DNA of 64,000 bases from Cloacibacterium rupense. Lineage in GTDB: Bacteria > Bacteroidota > Bacteroidia > Flavobacteriales > Weeksellaceae. The position numbers and the translations under genes are program-made. Location of the stretch: the NCBI RefSeq assembly GCF_014645495.1, contig NZ_BMLV01000005.1, forward strand, positions 216,190 through 280,189, in the 5' to 3' direction. Under the pieces are notes generated by a model. The model made no database searches and was not told where the DNA came from. It saw nothing but the letters and a program-made list of their open reading frames with translations. Shown here piece after piece: positions 50,075 to 60,296 of the stretch. Every line of letters begins with the position of its first letter. Positions within the stretch are counted from its first letter, which is position 1.

Positions 50075-50115
50075 CTGCCAAAATTTCACATCATTTGTCA
50101 TAACTCTGCCAAAAT
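50074..50115 (+). promoter_or_regulatory. Direct repeat TCTGCCAAAAT x2 upstream of groES
   Basis: Two exact 11-bp copies at 50074-50084 and 50105-50115, 31 bp apart (about three helical turns). They lie on the upstream side of the groESL promoter region and could be regulator binding sites. Confidence 0.4.
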
Positions 50116-50117
50116 TA

Positions 50118-50145
50118 TCTCAAATCCAAAATTTAAAATCTCAAA
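50118..50145. repeat. Period-7 tandem array (TCTCAAA type) upstream of groES
   Basis: TCTCAAA, TCCAAAA, TTTAAAA, TCTCAAA. On the other strand it reads TTTGAGA/TTTTAAA/TTTTGGA/TTTGAGA, the same unit as in menE. Confidence 0.6.
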
Positions 50146-50151
50146 ATAGAC

Positions 50152-50167
50152 TTGGCACAGATTTAGA
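50152..50167 (+). promoter_or_regulatory. Possible sigma-54 -24 element before groES
   Basis: TTGGCACA matches the -24 half of a sigma-54 promoter, but the -12 position reads TAGA, not TTGC. It is weaker than the SIMPL site at 18587. Confidence 0.25.
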
Positions 50168-50207
50168 GAAAGTACAAGAAGATTAACTTTAAAAAATAAT
50201 TATACAT

Positions 50208-50486
50208 ATGTCAGTAAATTTTAAACCATTAGCAGACAGAGTTTTAGTAGAACCTGTACAAGCAGAAACTAAAACCGCATCAGGAATCATCATTCCTGAC
50301 ACCGCAAAAGAAAAACCACAAGAAGGAACTGTAGTTGCTGTAGGCAACGGAAAGCCAGACGAACCAATGACTGTGAAAGTTGGTGACAGAGTACTTTACG
50401 GAAAATATGCTGGTTCTGAATTAAAACTAGACGGTAAAGATTATTTAATTGTAAGAGAAGGTGATTTATTAGGAATTATTGGATAA
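50208..50486 (+). CDS. groES: Co-chaperonin GroES
   Basis: A 92-residue heptameric lid of the GroEL chamber. Family features: [13 protein letters not shown], the mobile loop [21 protein letters not shown], and [15 protein letters not shown]. First gene of groES-groEL; 102 bp separate it from groEL, filled by two 7-bp repeat arrays. Confidence 0.97.
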   Translation: MSVNFKPLADRVLVEPVQAETKTASGIIIPDTAKEKPQEGTVVAVGNGKPDEPMTVKVGDRVLYGKYAGSELKLDGKDYLIVREGDLLGIIG

Positions 50487-50521
50487 GCTTTCGGCAATCA
50501 GCAGTTAGCATTCCGCATTTG
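50487..50521. repeat. Period-7 tandem array (GCNNNNN type) after groES
   Basis: GCTTTCG, GCAATCA, GCAGTTA, GCATTCC, GCATTTG, beginning directly after the groES stop. Confidence 0.75.
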
Positions 50522-50550
50522 GAAAGAAAATAAAATTTAATATTAATTAT

Positions 50551-52217
<1,667 letters not shown>

Positions 52218-52221
52218 TACG

Positions 52222-52263
52222 GCTTTTAGCTAATAGCTATTTGCCAATTTCTAGAAGCAAATA
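52222..52263. repeat. Period-7 tandem array (GCNNNNN type) after groEL
   Basis: GCTTTTA, GCTAATA, GCTATTT, GCCAATT, TCTAGAA, GCAAATA, starting 4 bp past the groEL stop. Confidence 0.7.
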
Positions 52264-52268
52264 TATAT

Positions 52269-52300
52269 AATCCGTTCAATTTTTTTGAGCGGATTTTTTT
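52269..52300 (+). terminator. groEL terminator
   Basis: AATCCGTTCAA (52269-52279) pairs with TTGAGCGGATT (52285-52295) with one G-U, followed by a T run. Confidence 0.85.
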
Positions 52301-52430
52301 AATCAGCAATTAGAAACTTTTTTTACTTTTGAAAAGCTTACTCCAATAATTTCTTTTGTCACTTTTGCAGTTTTAAAAATTTTTTATTTCCAAAAATTTT
52401 CAAGAAATTAGTAAAATTAATTTCAAACTA

Positions 52431-55400
52431 ATGAAACCATACATCGCCATCAATGCTTCTGCCGGTTCTGGTAAAACCTACACTTTGGTACAAAGAGTGT
52501 TGATGATTTGCCTTGAAAATCCTTATCAAAAAGACGCTATTCGTCATATTTTGGCGCTCACTTTTACCAATAAAGCAGCCAACGAAATGAAGGAAAGAAT
52601 TCTTTCTTGGCTCAAAGAATTTACACAAGAAAACTACGCCGAAAACGATAAATTACTCGGAATTCAACAAAGATTTGAAGAACAAGGCAAGAAAATTACG
52701 TTAGACGATTTGCATCAACGCTCACAGAAAGTGTTGGATTATATTTTACACAACTACTCTACTTTAAACATCGGAACGATTGATAAATTCAACGCAAAAT
52801 TGGTGAGAAGTTTTTCTTATGAATTGGGTTTGGCGCAGAATTTTAATTTAGAAATTCAGCCAGAACCGTTTTTGATTGAAGCTGTGGATCAAATGCTCAA
52901 TAAAATTGGCGAAGACGAACAAATTTCCGAAGCTTTTCTCGATTATGTAAATTATAGTCTCGACCAAAATGAACGTGTCAACATCAATAAAACCCTACTC
53001 GATTCTGCTAAAGAATTTGTGAACGACAAGCACTATCATTGGCTTGAAGAAAATAAAGATTTTGATTGGAAAGCCTACGAAAACACCAAAAATAACATCA
53101 GAACTGAAATCCGCGAACTCAAAGAAAATTCTAAAAAAATTGCGCAAGATTCTTTAGATTTAATTAAAAACAACGGTTTAGAAATCGAAGATTTTGCCAA
53201 TGGAAAAAATGGAATCGGTGGATTTTTCAACAGAATTATAGAAAAATCTGAACCTTTGCTTTACGAAACAGAAGCCGAAGAAAACCGAAAACTCGAAAGT
53301 TATCAAAAAGGAGCTTCCACAAAAAGTAAAAACAAAGAAGGAATTATTTTTTCTATACTAGAAACTTTAATTGAAAATCGTAGAAAAATTATTCAAAATT
53401 ATATTCTTGGAGAGAAAAAAGAGAAAATTTTACGAGCATTATTGCCTTTGAAAGTCAACAAAGAAATTCAAGACCAATTGCAACAAATCGAAGATGAAAA
53501 CGATTTGGTTTTGCTTTCAAAATTTAATGTTTTGATTAACGAAAATCTTCGCAATGAACCTTCTGCATTCATTTATGAAAAAGTGGGAATACAATTTCAA
53601 CACTATTTTTTCGATGAATTTCAAGATACTTCTGCATTACAGTGGATGAATTTTCTTCCGCTCCGTGACCACAACATCGCAACCGAAAATTCTAGTTTTA
53701 CGTTAGTTGGCGACCCGAAACAAAGTATTTATAGATTCAGAGGTGGGAATGCAGAAATAATGCTCGACATTATCAATAAAAAAGACATTTCGCCGATTGA
53801 AGTGGAAATTGAAACGCTTCAACAAAACTTTAGAAGCGCCAAAAATATTGTGAAATTCAATAATGAATTGTATCATTTCTACGGAAGTTATCTCAATGAA
53901 GAACACGCCAAATTATTCGGAAAAGATGCAGAACAAACTGCTTTTTCTGAAAAAGAAGGCAGAGTGAAAGTCCATTTTTTAGAAAATGATTTGAAGGAAA
54001 TTTATTACCAAGATTGCACCGAAAAAATGCAGCAAGATTTGCAAGAGTGCATCAATAATGGTTTTGAATTTAGCGACATCACCATTCTTTGTCGAGGAAA
54101 TAATGATATTTTCAATTTCTCTAAATTGTTGGGAAATCTAAAAGTGAATTACAAAGGCGAAGAAACCTATATTAAAACCATTTCTGAAAAAGGCTTAACA
54201 CTCGAACTTTCGGGAACACTTCGAGCTTTGATTCAGTTTTTAAATTGGGAAACTTTTCCTAAAAACAGAAGATTTTTGGTGAAAATGATGTACGAATTAG
54301 AAAAATCTGGAAGAATAGCAATGCAGGATTTTTCGGTGGAAATGAAGCAAATTTTAGAAATCGAAAATAAAAAAGACATTGAAAATTTCATCAAAGAAAA
54401 TTATGGTGTTGCACTGAAACAAGAAGATTTTCCGCATCTTAATTTGTACAATTTCATTGAATATTACATCCACGAATTTTCGGTGAAAGATAAAGAAACC
54501 GACTTCTTACTCAATTTTTTAGAGTTGCTTTACAATTACACGCAAAATGCGGGTGCAACTTTGAAAGATTTTCTTAATTTTTGGGAAGAAGAAGGCAAAA
54601 ACACGAGCATTCAAGCATCGGAAAATATTGATGCGGTGCAATTAATGACCATTCACAAAGCAAAAGGTTTAGAATTCCCAATTGTTTTTCTACCGATGGA
54701 AAATGCACACAAAGACAGTAAAATTCAGGATTGGTTTTCTTTGGAAGAAAATACCGCTTTGAAATCAGTAAACATTGGTGGTTTCGACAAAAAATTACAA
54801 ACCTACGATGACCAAATTTCTGAATTTAACGAAGAAAATGCTTACAAAAATTTCATCGACAGATTGTGTTTGCAATATGTTGCCACAACTAGACCTGTAG
54901 AACAGCTTTTTCTTTACGTTCAAAAACCTGGAACTGACAGTAAAACAGGTGCAGAAAAATCTTCAAATATTGAAATTTATGATTTTTTAAAATCTAAAAA
55001 TGTAGAAAATTTAGACAGTTTTGATGTTTTTAAAATTGATGAGAATGCTCTAAAAAAACAAAGCAAAAAAGAAGAAAAACAGCACGTTTCTCAACAAATT
55101 TCTTCATTAACTCAAAAACACGAAAAATCCGCTAATATTACCATTGCAACGCCATCTAAAAATTATCAGGAAAGAAACGAAAAAGTAAGAAATGGAATTT
55201 TCACTCACGAAATTTTAGCGAAAATCAACACCAAAAATGATGTAGAAAAAGTTTTGAAATCTTATCTTTTAGAAGGATTAATTACGGAAACTGAAAAGAC
55301 TGAAATCACCGAAAGAATTTTTGAAATTATAGAAAAACACCCGAAATTTTTTGCTGAAAATCAAGAAGTTTTAAGTGAAAGAGAACTAATGATTGACGGA

Positions 55401-55568
55401 AAAACCTACAGACCAGACAGAATGGTGAAAATAGATGACGTCTGGTTTATCATCGATTTCAAAACGGGAAATCCATCAGAAAAACATCAAAAACAAATTG
55501 ATTTATACCAAAAAGCGATGGAAAATTTGGGTAGAAAAATTGGCGGTGCGGAATTGATTTATTTGTAA
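52431..55568 (+). CDS. UvrD/RecB-type helicase with C-terminal nuclease (AddA-like)
   Basis: A 1045-residue superfamily 1A helicase-nuclease. Motif I ASAGSGKT (9-16), Ia LTFTNKAANEMKERI, motif II FDEFQDTSALQW, III LVGDPKQSIYRFRGGN, V VQLMTIHKAKGLEFPIVFL and VI QYVATTRP are all visible. The C-terminus (about 960-1045) has a PD-(D/E)xK nuclease core, YRPDRMVKIDDVWFIIDFKTG. This is the AddA/RecB layout for processing double-strand breaks to load RecA. No AddB-like gene lies beside it. Confidence 0.85.
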   Translation: MKPYIAINASAGSGKTYTLVQRVLMICLENPYQKDAIRHILALTFTNKAANEMKERILSWLKEFTQENYAENDKLLGIQQRFEEQGKKITLDDLHQRSQKVLDYILHNYSTLNIGTIDKFNAKLVRSFSYELGLAQNFNLEIQPEPFLIEAVDQMLNKIGEDEQISEAFLDYVNYSLDQNERVNINKTLLDSAKEFVNDKHYHWLEENKDFDWKAYENTKNNIRTEIRELKENSKKIAQDSLDLIKNNGLEIEDFANGKNGIGGFFNRIIEKSEPLLYETEAEENRKLESYQKGASTKSKNKEGIIFSILETLIENRRKIIQNYILGEKKEKILRALLPLKVNKEIQDQLQQIEDENDLVLLSKFNVLINENLRNEPSAFIYEKVGIQFQHYFFDEFQDTSALQWMNFLPLRDHNIATENSSFTLVGDPKQSIYRFRGGNAEIMLDIINKKDISPIEVEIETLQQNFRSAKNIVKFNNELYHFYGSYLNEEHAKLFGKDAEQTAFSEKEGRVKVHFLENDLKEIYYQDCTEKMQQDLQECINNGFEFSDITILCRGNNDIFNFSKLLGNLKVNYKGEETYIKTISEKGLTLELSGTLRALIQFLNWETFPKNRRFLVKMMYELEKSGRIAMQDFSVEMKQILEIENKKDIENFIKENYGVALKQEDFPHLNLYNFIEYYIHEFSVKDKETDFLLNFLELLYNYTQNAGATLKDFLNFWEEEGKNTSIQASENIDAVQLMTIHKAKGLEFPIVFLPMENAHKDSKIQDWFSLEENTALKSVNIGGFDKKLQTYDDQISEFNEENAYKNFIDRLCLQYVATTRPVEQLFLYVQKPGTDSKTGAEKSSNIEIYDFLKSKNVENLDSFDVFKIDENALKKQSKKEEKQHVSQQISSLTQKHEKSANITIATPSKNYQERNEKVRNGIFTHEILAKINTKNDVEKVLKSYLLEGLITETEKTEITERIFEIIEKHPKFFAENQEVLSERELMIDGKTYRPDRMVKIDDVWFIIDFKTGNPSEKHQKQIDLYQKAMENLGRKIGGAELIYL

Positions 55569-55590
55569 CTTCGTAAAAAAATTATAACCA

Positions 55591-56100
55591 ATGAAAAAAT
55601 TATTATTTCTCCTTGCTTTATCGTTTACTCAATTGAGTTTTGCTCAAAATTTTGATATCAGAACAGCACCAACTGATAAAAATTCAAAAAATATTTTCAT
55701 TAAAGAAAATGCACCTTTAGTCATTGCAAATGGTAACAAAACTTATCTTTATGCAAGCGCTTTAAATGTAAACAACATACAAAGTATAAATGTGTTTAAA
55801 GGCGAAAACGCAACTAATCGATTCGGAGAAAAAGCTAAAAATGGAGCGCTAGAAATGACATTTAAACCTGAAACTCAACTGTTAAATCTGCAAAGCTTTT
55901 ACTTAGAATATAAAATTTCTAAAGAAAATCAAAGTTTACCTATCGTTCTCAACAAACATTTTGTAGATGAAAAGGAGTACCTTTTACTAGATAAATCGGC
56001 CATCTTTTCTGTGAAAATTCTAGATGAACAACCTTTTGTAGAACCTGTTCTTTTGCCAAGAGGAAAAGCGATTTATATTGAAGCAATGGAAATGAAATAA
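55591..56100 (+). CDS. Secreted protein with TonB-plug-like motif
   Basis: A 169-residue protein with a signal peptide (about 1-18). The stretch INVFKGENATNRFGEKAKNGALEMTFKP (about 68-95) resembles the end of a TonB-dependent receptor plug (VLKG..A..YG..A.NGVI.ITTK), but no barrel is present. No known family. It follows the AddA-like gene by 22 bp. Confidence 0.6.
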   Translation: MKKLLFLLALSFTQLSFAQNFDIRTAPTDKNSKNIFIKENAPLVIANGNKTYLYASALNVNNIQSINVFKGENATNRFGEKAKNGALEMTFKPETQLLNLQSFYLEYKISKENQSLPIVLNKHFVDEKEYLLLDKSAIFSVKILDEQPFVEPVLLPRGKAIYIEAMEMK

Positions 56101-56117
56101 TCCTTTTCAGTCCAACA

Positions 56118-56149
56118 GATTGCTTCGTTGTTTCACTCCTCGCAATGAC
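56118..56149 (+). repeat. Dispersed repeat GATTGCTTCGTTG..CTCGCAATGACG, copy 3
   Basis: Same ends as the copies at 1229 and 29517, with about 8 extra bases (TGTTTCAC) in the centre. It lies in the gap before uvrC. Confidence 0.6.
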
Positions 56150-56166
56150 GGCAGCAAATTTTTCAC

Positions 56167-56174
56167 TATTTTTG
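56167..56174 (+). promoter_or_regulatory. -7 box immediately before uvrC
   Basis: TATTTTTG matches TANNTTTG and ends 4 bp before the uvrC ATG, so the transcript may be leaderless or nearly so. No clear -33 element. Confidence 0.4.
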
Positions 56175-56178
56175 TTCA

Positions 56179-57969
56179 ATGAATGAAAACCTCGAACTTC
56201 AACTTAAAACGCTTCCTTCAGAACCCGGAGTTTACCGTTATTACGATAAAAACGGACAACTTTTGTACGTAGGAAAAGCCAAAAATTTGAAGAAAAGAGT
56301 GCTTTCTTATTTCAATAAAAATCAAAACGGTTACAGAACCAGAATTATGGTTTCTAAAATCGTGAGGTTAGAAACTACCGTTGTAAACTCTGAATATGAT
56401 GCACTTTTATTAGAAAATAATCTGATAAAAGAACATCAACCGTTTTATAATGTCATGTTGAAAGACGACAAAACTTATCCTTGGATTTGCATTAAAAACG
56501 AAAATTTTCCACGAATTTTTATGACGAGAAATGTCATAAAAGACGGCAGTGAATATTATGGTCCTTATGCAAAAGTAAGACCTGCCAAAATTTTATTGGA
56601 GACGATTAAAAATTTGTATAAAATTCGTTCTTGTAATTTAGACTTGTCACCGAAAAAAATTGAAGACGGAAAATACAAAGTCTGTTTAGAATATCACATC
56701 AAAAATTGTAAAGGGCCTTGCGAAAACCTTGAAAGTAAGGAAAGTTATGACGAAAAAATAGACGCTATCCGTGGAATTATCAAAGGAGATTTCCGAAAAG
56801 CGAGGAAATATTTAGAAGATGAGATGTTTCGTTTTGCTGCCAATTTAGAATTTGAAGCGGCGCAAAATGTAAAAGAAAGATTAGAGTTTTTAGATGATTA
56901 TCAAGCAAGAAATACGGTTGTCAATCCAAACATAGATGATGTAGATGTTTTCGGAATGACGAGTGATGAAACCGCAGCTTATGTAAATTTTTTCAAAATT
57001 AGAAACGGAAATATTGTGCAAAGTTTCACCACAGAAATTAAGAAAATTTTGGAAGAAACTGATGAAGAAATTCTGGAAGAAGCCCTCGTAGAAATCCGAC
57101 AAAAATTCGCTTCAGAATCCAAAGAAATTTTGCTTCCTTTTCATCTAAATATAGAAATTCCGAATATTAAACTCATCGTTCCAAAAGTGGGTGACAAGAA
57201 AAGAATTGTAGAACTTTCTGAAAAAAACGCTAGAGAATACAGACTCGAAAAATTGAAACAAGTACAAATTGTAGATCCAGAAAGACACACCAATAGAATT
57301 ATGGCTGAAATGCAAAAACTTTTGCGAATGCCAGTAGAACCGAGACATATTGAAGGTTTTGATAATTCTAATATTCAAGGGAGCAATCCTGTTTCTGCGT
57401 GTGTAGTTTTCAGAGATGGAAAACCTAGTAAATCTGATTACCGTATTTTTCACGTAAAAACAGTGGAAGGACCGAATGATTTTGCAACGATGGAAGAAGT
57501 GATTTACAGACGTTACAAAAGAATGCTAGATGAAGGCGAAAATCTACCACAATTAATATTGATTGATGGAGGAAAAGGTCAACTTTCTTCTGCGGTGAAA
57601 AGTCTTAAATTGCTTGGTTTGTACGGAAAAATTACGGTGGTAGGAATTGCAAAACGTTTGGAAGAAATTTTCTTTCCTGAAGATTCAATTCCGTTATATT
57701 TAGATAAAAAATCGGAGACTTTGAAAATTTTACAGAGAGTAAGAGACGAAGCGCATAGATTTGGCGTGAAGCATCACAGAACGCGTAGAACCAACAATAC
57801 CATAAAATCTGAATTAGAAGAAATACCAGGAGTTGGCGAAAAAACTATAGAATTGCTTCTGAAAAAACTAAAATCTGTAAAACGCATAAAAGAAGCCAAC
57901 CTAGAAACTTTGGAAGAAATTCTTGGGAAGCAGAAAGGAAAAATTGTTTGGGAGTTTTTTAATCAATAA
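56179..57969 (+). CDS. uvrC: UvrABC system subunit UvrC
   Basis: A 596-residue dual-incision nuclease of nucleotide excision repair. N-terminal GIY-YIG domain (PGVYRYYDKNGQLLYVGKAKNLKKRV), UVR motif (FAANLEFEAAQNVKERLEFLDDY), the RNase-H-like C-terminal nuclease (EGFDNSNIQGSNPVSACVVF ... LILIDGGKGQLSSA) and a terminal (HhH)2 domain (SELEEIPGVGEKTIELLLKKL). Complete. Confidence 0.97.
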   Translation: MNENLELQLKTLPSEPGVYRYYDKNGQLLYVGKAKNLKKRVLSYFNKNQNGYRTRIMVSKIVRLETTVVNSEYDALLLENNLIKEHQPFYNVMLKDDKTYPWICIKNENFPRIFMTRNVIKDGSEYYGPYAKVRPAKILLETIKNLYKIRSCNLDLSPKKIEDGKYKVCLEYHIKNCKGPCENLESKESYDEKIDAIRGIIKGDFRKARKYLEDEMFRFAANLEFEAAQNVKERLEFLDDYQARNTVVNPNIDDVDVFGMTSDETAAYVNFFKIRNGNIVQSFTTEIKKILEETDEEILEEALVEIRQKFASESKEILLPFHLNIEIPNIKLIVPKVGDKKRIVELSEKNAREYRLEKLKQVQIVDPERHTNRIMAEMQKLLRMPVEPRHIEGFDNSNIQGSNPVSACVVFRDGKPSKSDYRIFHVKTVEGPNDFATMEEVIYRRYKRMLDEGENLPQLILIDGGKGQLSSAVKSLKLLGLYGKITVVGIAKRLEEIFFPEDSIPLYLDKKSETLKILQRVRDEAHRFGVKHHRTRRTNNTIKSELEEIPGVGEKTIELLLKKLKSVKRIKEANLETLEEILGKQKGKIVWEFFNQ

Positions 57970-58018
57970 ACACATTTATTTATAAACCACAAAAGAAATG
58001 TTTGAAAACAAGTTTATC

Positions 58019-58059
58019 AAAAGTAAAAAAAGTTTTCACTAATCACTTTTTTTACTTTT
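58019..58059 (+). terminator. uvrC terminator (15-bp inverted repeat)
   Basis: AAAAGTAAAAAAAGT (58019-58033) pairs perfectly with ACTTTTTTTACTTTT (58045-58059), loop of 11. It is 50 bp past the uvrC stop; being A/T-rich it works mainly by the T runs. Confidence 0.65.
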
Positions 58060-58131
58060 GTATAGCTTAGAATAAAATAAATCTTTAATTGCTTTTGTGG
58101 TTAAAAAAGGAAAAAATTGATACTGTTCTTT

Positions 58132-58953
58132 TTATTTCGCTATAAAAACTTCTCTTTTAAAATCTCCATCACTGGTTGGGATTTCTATCACTAGATTTCC
58201 GTTTTCGTAGTAGCCAAGAGTAGAAGTTCCGTTTTCTAAAGTTACTCTGTAAACATCTGCTTTTGCTGTATTTTTGAAAGTAGCAAAAGGAACAGAACTA
58301 CTAGAACTTACCAAAATAAATTGATCTTTAGAAATCTGTACTTTTTGTAAATTAACTTTTCCATTGGTGTAAGATTCCGCTTTTTTAGATTCTACAGATT
58401 TAGATTCTACAGACTTAGTTGGTACAGGCGGAGTAGAAACAGGTTCTTCATTTTTAATTTCTTTCACTTCTTTTAAATCAATAGGTCTAGGTATTTCTTC
58501 CTTGACACTACTCTTTAAATCTGCTACAAAAAGATTAGGATTAGGAGAAGAAGTAGGAATGGTTTTTAAAGATAGATTAAGTGCATCTTCAAAACCTAAA
58601 TCATATTCTTTGTACAATGAATTTCCTTTGGTTTCGGAAACTACTTTTTTCTGACAATTGGTGAATTGTAGTTTTACTCTGTTTCTAAACATATTAGAAT
58701 CATTCAATAGTTCTGCGGTAAGAACTTTGCACGGATTTTCTCTCAGATCAGCTGGCCAATCGGTCATTTCTTCGTGAATGATGGTGTATTTTTTATCAAT
58801 CAAAGCTTTTTTTAGTTGGGTATTCAGATTGTATTGATTGGTTTGAAAATCTTTAAATTTTGCAGGAACATAGATGTACTGATAATCTGAAATGTTTTGT
58901 CCGAAAACCATAGACAAGCAGAATACAAGCGAAAGAGAAAGTATTTTTTTCAT
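58132..58953 (-). CDS. Secreted protein of unknown function
   Basis: A 273-residue protein with a signal peptide (about 1-18). The N-terminal half (about 20-150) is a mixed fold (DYQYIYVPAKFKDFQTNQYN). A low-complexity linker with imperfect repeats KSVES KSVES KKAES (about 180-195) follows, then a C-terminal beta-rich domain of about 75 residues. No family recognised. Variable-stem element copy 4 and the PorV2-like gene end lie upstream of its start. Confidence 0.6.
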   Translation of the reverse strand: MKKILSLSLVFCLSMVFGQNISDYQYIYVPAKFKDFQTNQYNLNTQLKKALIDKKYTIIHEEMTDWPADLRENPCKVLTAELLNDSNMFRNRVKLQFTNCQKKVVSETKGNSLYKEYDLGFEDALNLSLKTIPTSSPNPNLFVADLKSSVKEEIPRPIDLKEVKEIKNEEPVSTPPVPTKSVESKSVESKKAESYTNGKVNLQKVQISKDQFILVSSSSSVPFATFKNTAKADVYRVTLENGTSTLGYYENGNLVIEIPTSDGDFKREVFIAK

Positions 58954-59079
58954 TTTTATATTTTTGATTTGAAGTAAAATTGATTGCTAGTTATCTTGAG
59001 TAAAAGTAAGAAATTTATTGCATTCTTCTAAAAAGTTTTTTGTGAAAATGGTGGAAAGAAAAACTGCAACATCAAAAAT

Positions 59080-59172
59080 AGCCCTGATTGTAGCCATTGT
59101 CTGAGCTCTCCCGAAATAGCGCGGGCAAAGGAAGTTGGATTTCGGGAAGCGAGTGGCGAAAAGCAGGACAGG
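59080..59172 (+). repeat. Variable-stem intergenic element, copy 4
   Basis: AGCCCTGATTGTAGCCATTG, TCTGAGCTC, arms TCCCGAAAT (59109-59117) and ATTTCGGGA (59139-59147), then AGCGAGTGGCGAAAAGCAGG. Flanks match copies 1 and 2; arms match copy 5 with compensatory change. Confidence 0.75.
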
Positions 59173-59200
59173 AAGTAAAAAAAGCGAAAAATGTGTGCTT

Positions 59201-60280
59201 CTAATTTCTAAAATCTCCCATATCTAATTTTAGGGAAAAGAAATTAGAGAAATAATTGCTGCCTCCAATCCCGGTACTGGTAATGGCGTAATCTAGCGTA
59301 AGACCACGATAGCGCACCCCAATGCCGGCACTTGGCTGAAAGGTCACTTTTCTTTTTAGGTCTTCAATATCGGTTACGTTTTGAAATTTATTGACACCTG
59401 CACGTACAAAAATCATTTTCTGAAAGCTTAATTCTGCACCAAGATAAGGCGTGATACTGGCAAAATCTGTGGAAATTAGCGCAGCTGTTTTGGCAAAATC
59501 TACATTTACACCAGCTTCTGGAAGAAATTCTAAATCTCTATTCAACTCGAAATTTTTAGAAATTCCCATATTGAGTTTTGGCATTGTAATTTCCATTTTG
59601 TCTTTTGGCGCGGGGTTAAATTCTTCTCCGTTAACTACCGTAGAAAGTTCTTCTTGATTGACCGACCAGAAATTGACTGTTGTAGTCGCATCACGAAGCA
59701 TAGCGCCGAATTGGTAGCCAGAATCAGCTTTATAGTTTGCTCCTAAATCAAACCCGAAACCAAAACCATTGGCAAATTTCCCTATATTTCTATATACAAT
59801 TTTGGCATTTACACCTACGCTTATCTTTTGTTTTCCGCCAGGGTGAAAGGCATAAGAAATTATCCCTGCATAATCTGAAGTAGAAAATTTAGTGATTTTA
59901 TCGTAGTCTATATTTCCTTCAGAATCTATCATTTGTGTAGTATTCAAGATATTATCTATCCCTAATCTTACGATAGAAATCCCCAACACTCCGTTTTTAG
60001 AATCCAGAGCTTTAGCAAAAGAAACATAATCATACTTGGCAATAGACTCGAAATATTCTGCGTGCATAGCCGCACCTTGCCAGTCTCTTTCTACTTCTGT
60101 AAGACCAGCAGGATTCCACATAGGAGCGTAAACATCATTTTGGCTAGAAATTACCGCTCCTCCCATCGCCAAACCTCTAGCGCCTGCACCAATGTTTAGA
60201 AACTCGTTAGAATATTTTCTCACGATTTGTGCATTGCCAAAAACCGACAATAGGGTAATAAAAAATAAATATTTTTTCAT
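59201..60280 (-). CDS. PorV2-like outer-membrane protein (type IX secretion family)
   Basis: A 359-residue beta-barrel protein of the PorV/PorQ group. Signal peptide (about 1-17), the family opening SNEFLNIGAGARGLAMGGAVISSQNDVYAPMWNPAGL, repeated transmembrane strands and a C-terminal aromatic/charged strand (SNFFSLKLDMGDFRN). PorV-type proteins shuttle or anchor cargo of the type IX secretion system. Same strand as the EamA transporter, which ends 17 bp upstream of its start. Confidence 0.8.
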   Translation of the reverse strand: MKKYLFFITLLSVFGNAQIVRKYSNEFLNIGAGARGLAMGGAVISSQNDVYAPMWNPAGLTEVERDWQGAAMHAEYFESIAKYDYVSFAKALDSKNGVLGISIVRLGIDNILNTTQMIDSEGNIDYDKITKFSTSDYAGIISYAFHPGGKQKISVGVNAKIVYRNIGKFANGFGFGFDLGANYKADSGYQFGAMLRDATTTVNFWSVNQEELSTVVNGEEFNPAPKDKMEITMPKLNMGISKNFELNRDLEFLPEAGVNVDFAKTAALISTDFASITPYLGAELSFQKMIFVRAGVNKFQNVTDIEDLKRKVTFQPSAGIGVRYRGLTLDYAITSTGIGGSNYFSNFFSLKLDMGDFRN

Positions 60281-60296
60281 CTAATTTGTATAATAT

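Noticed and set aside
50118..50207. CIRCE (HrcA) operator before groES
   Set aside because: No TTAGCACTC-N9-GAGTGCTAA-like inverted repeat is present.
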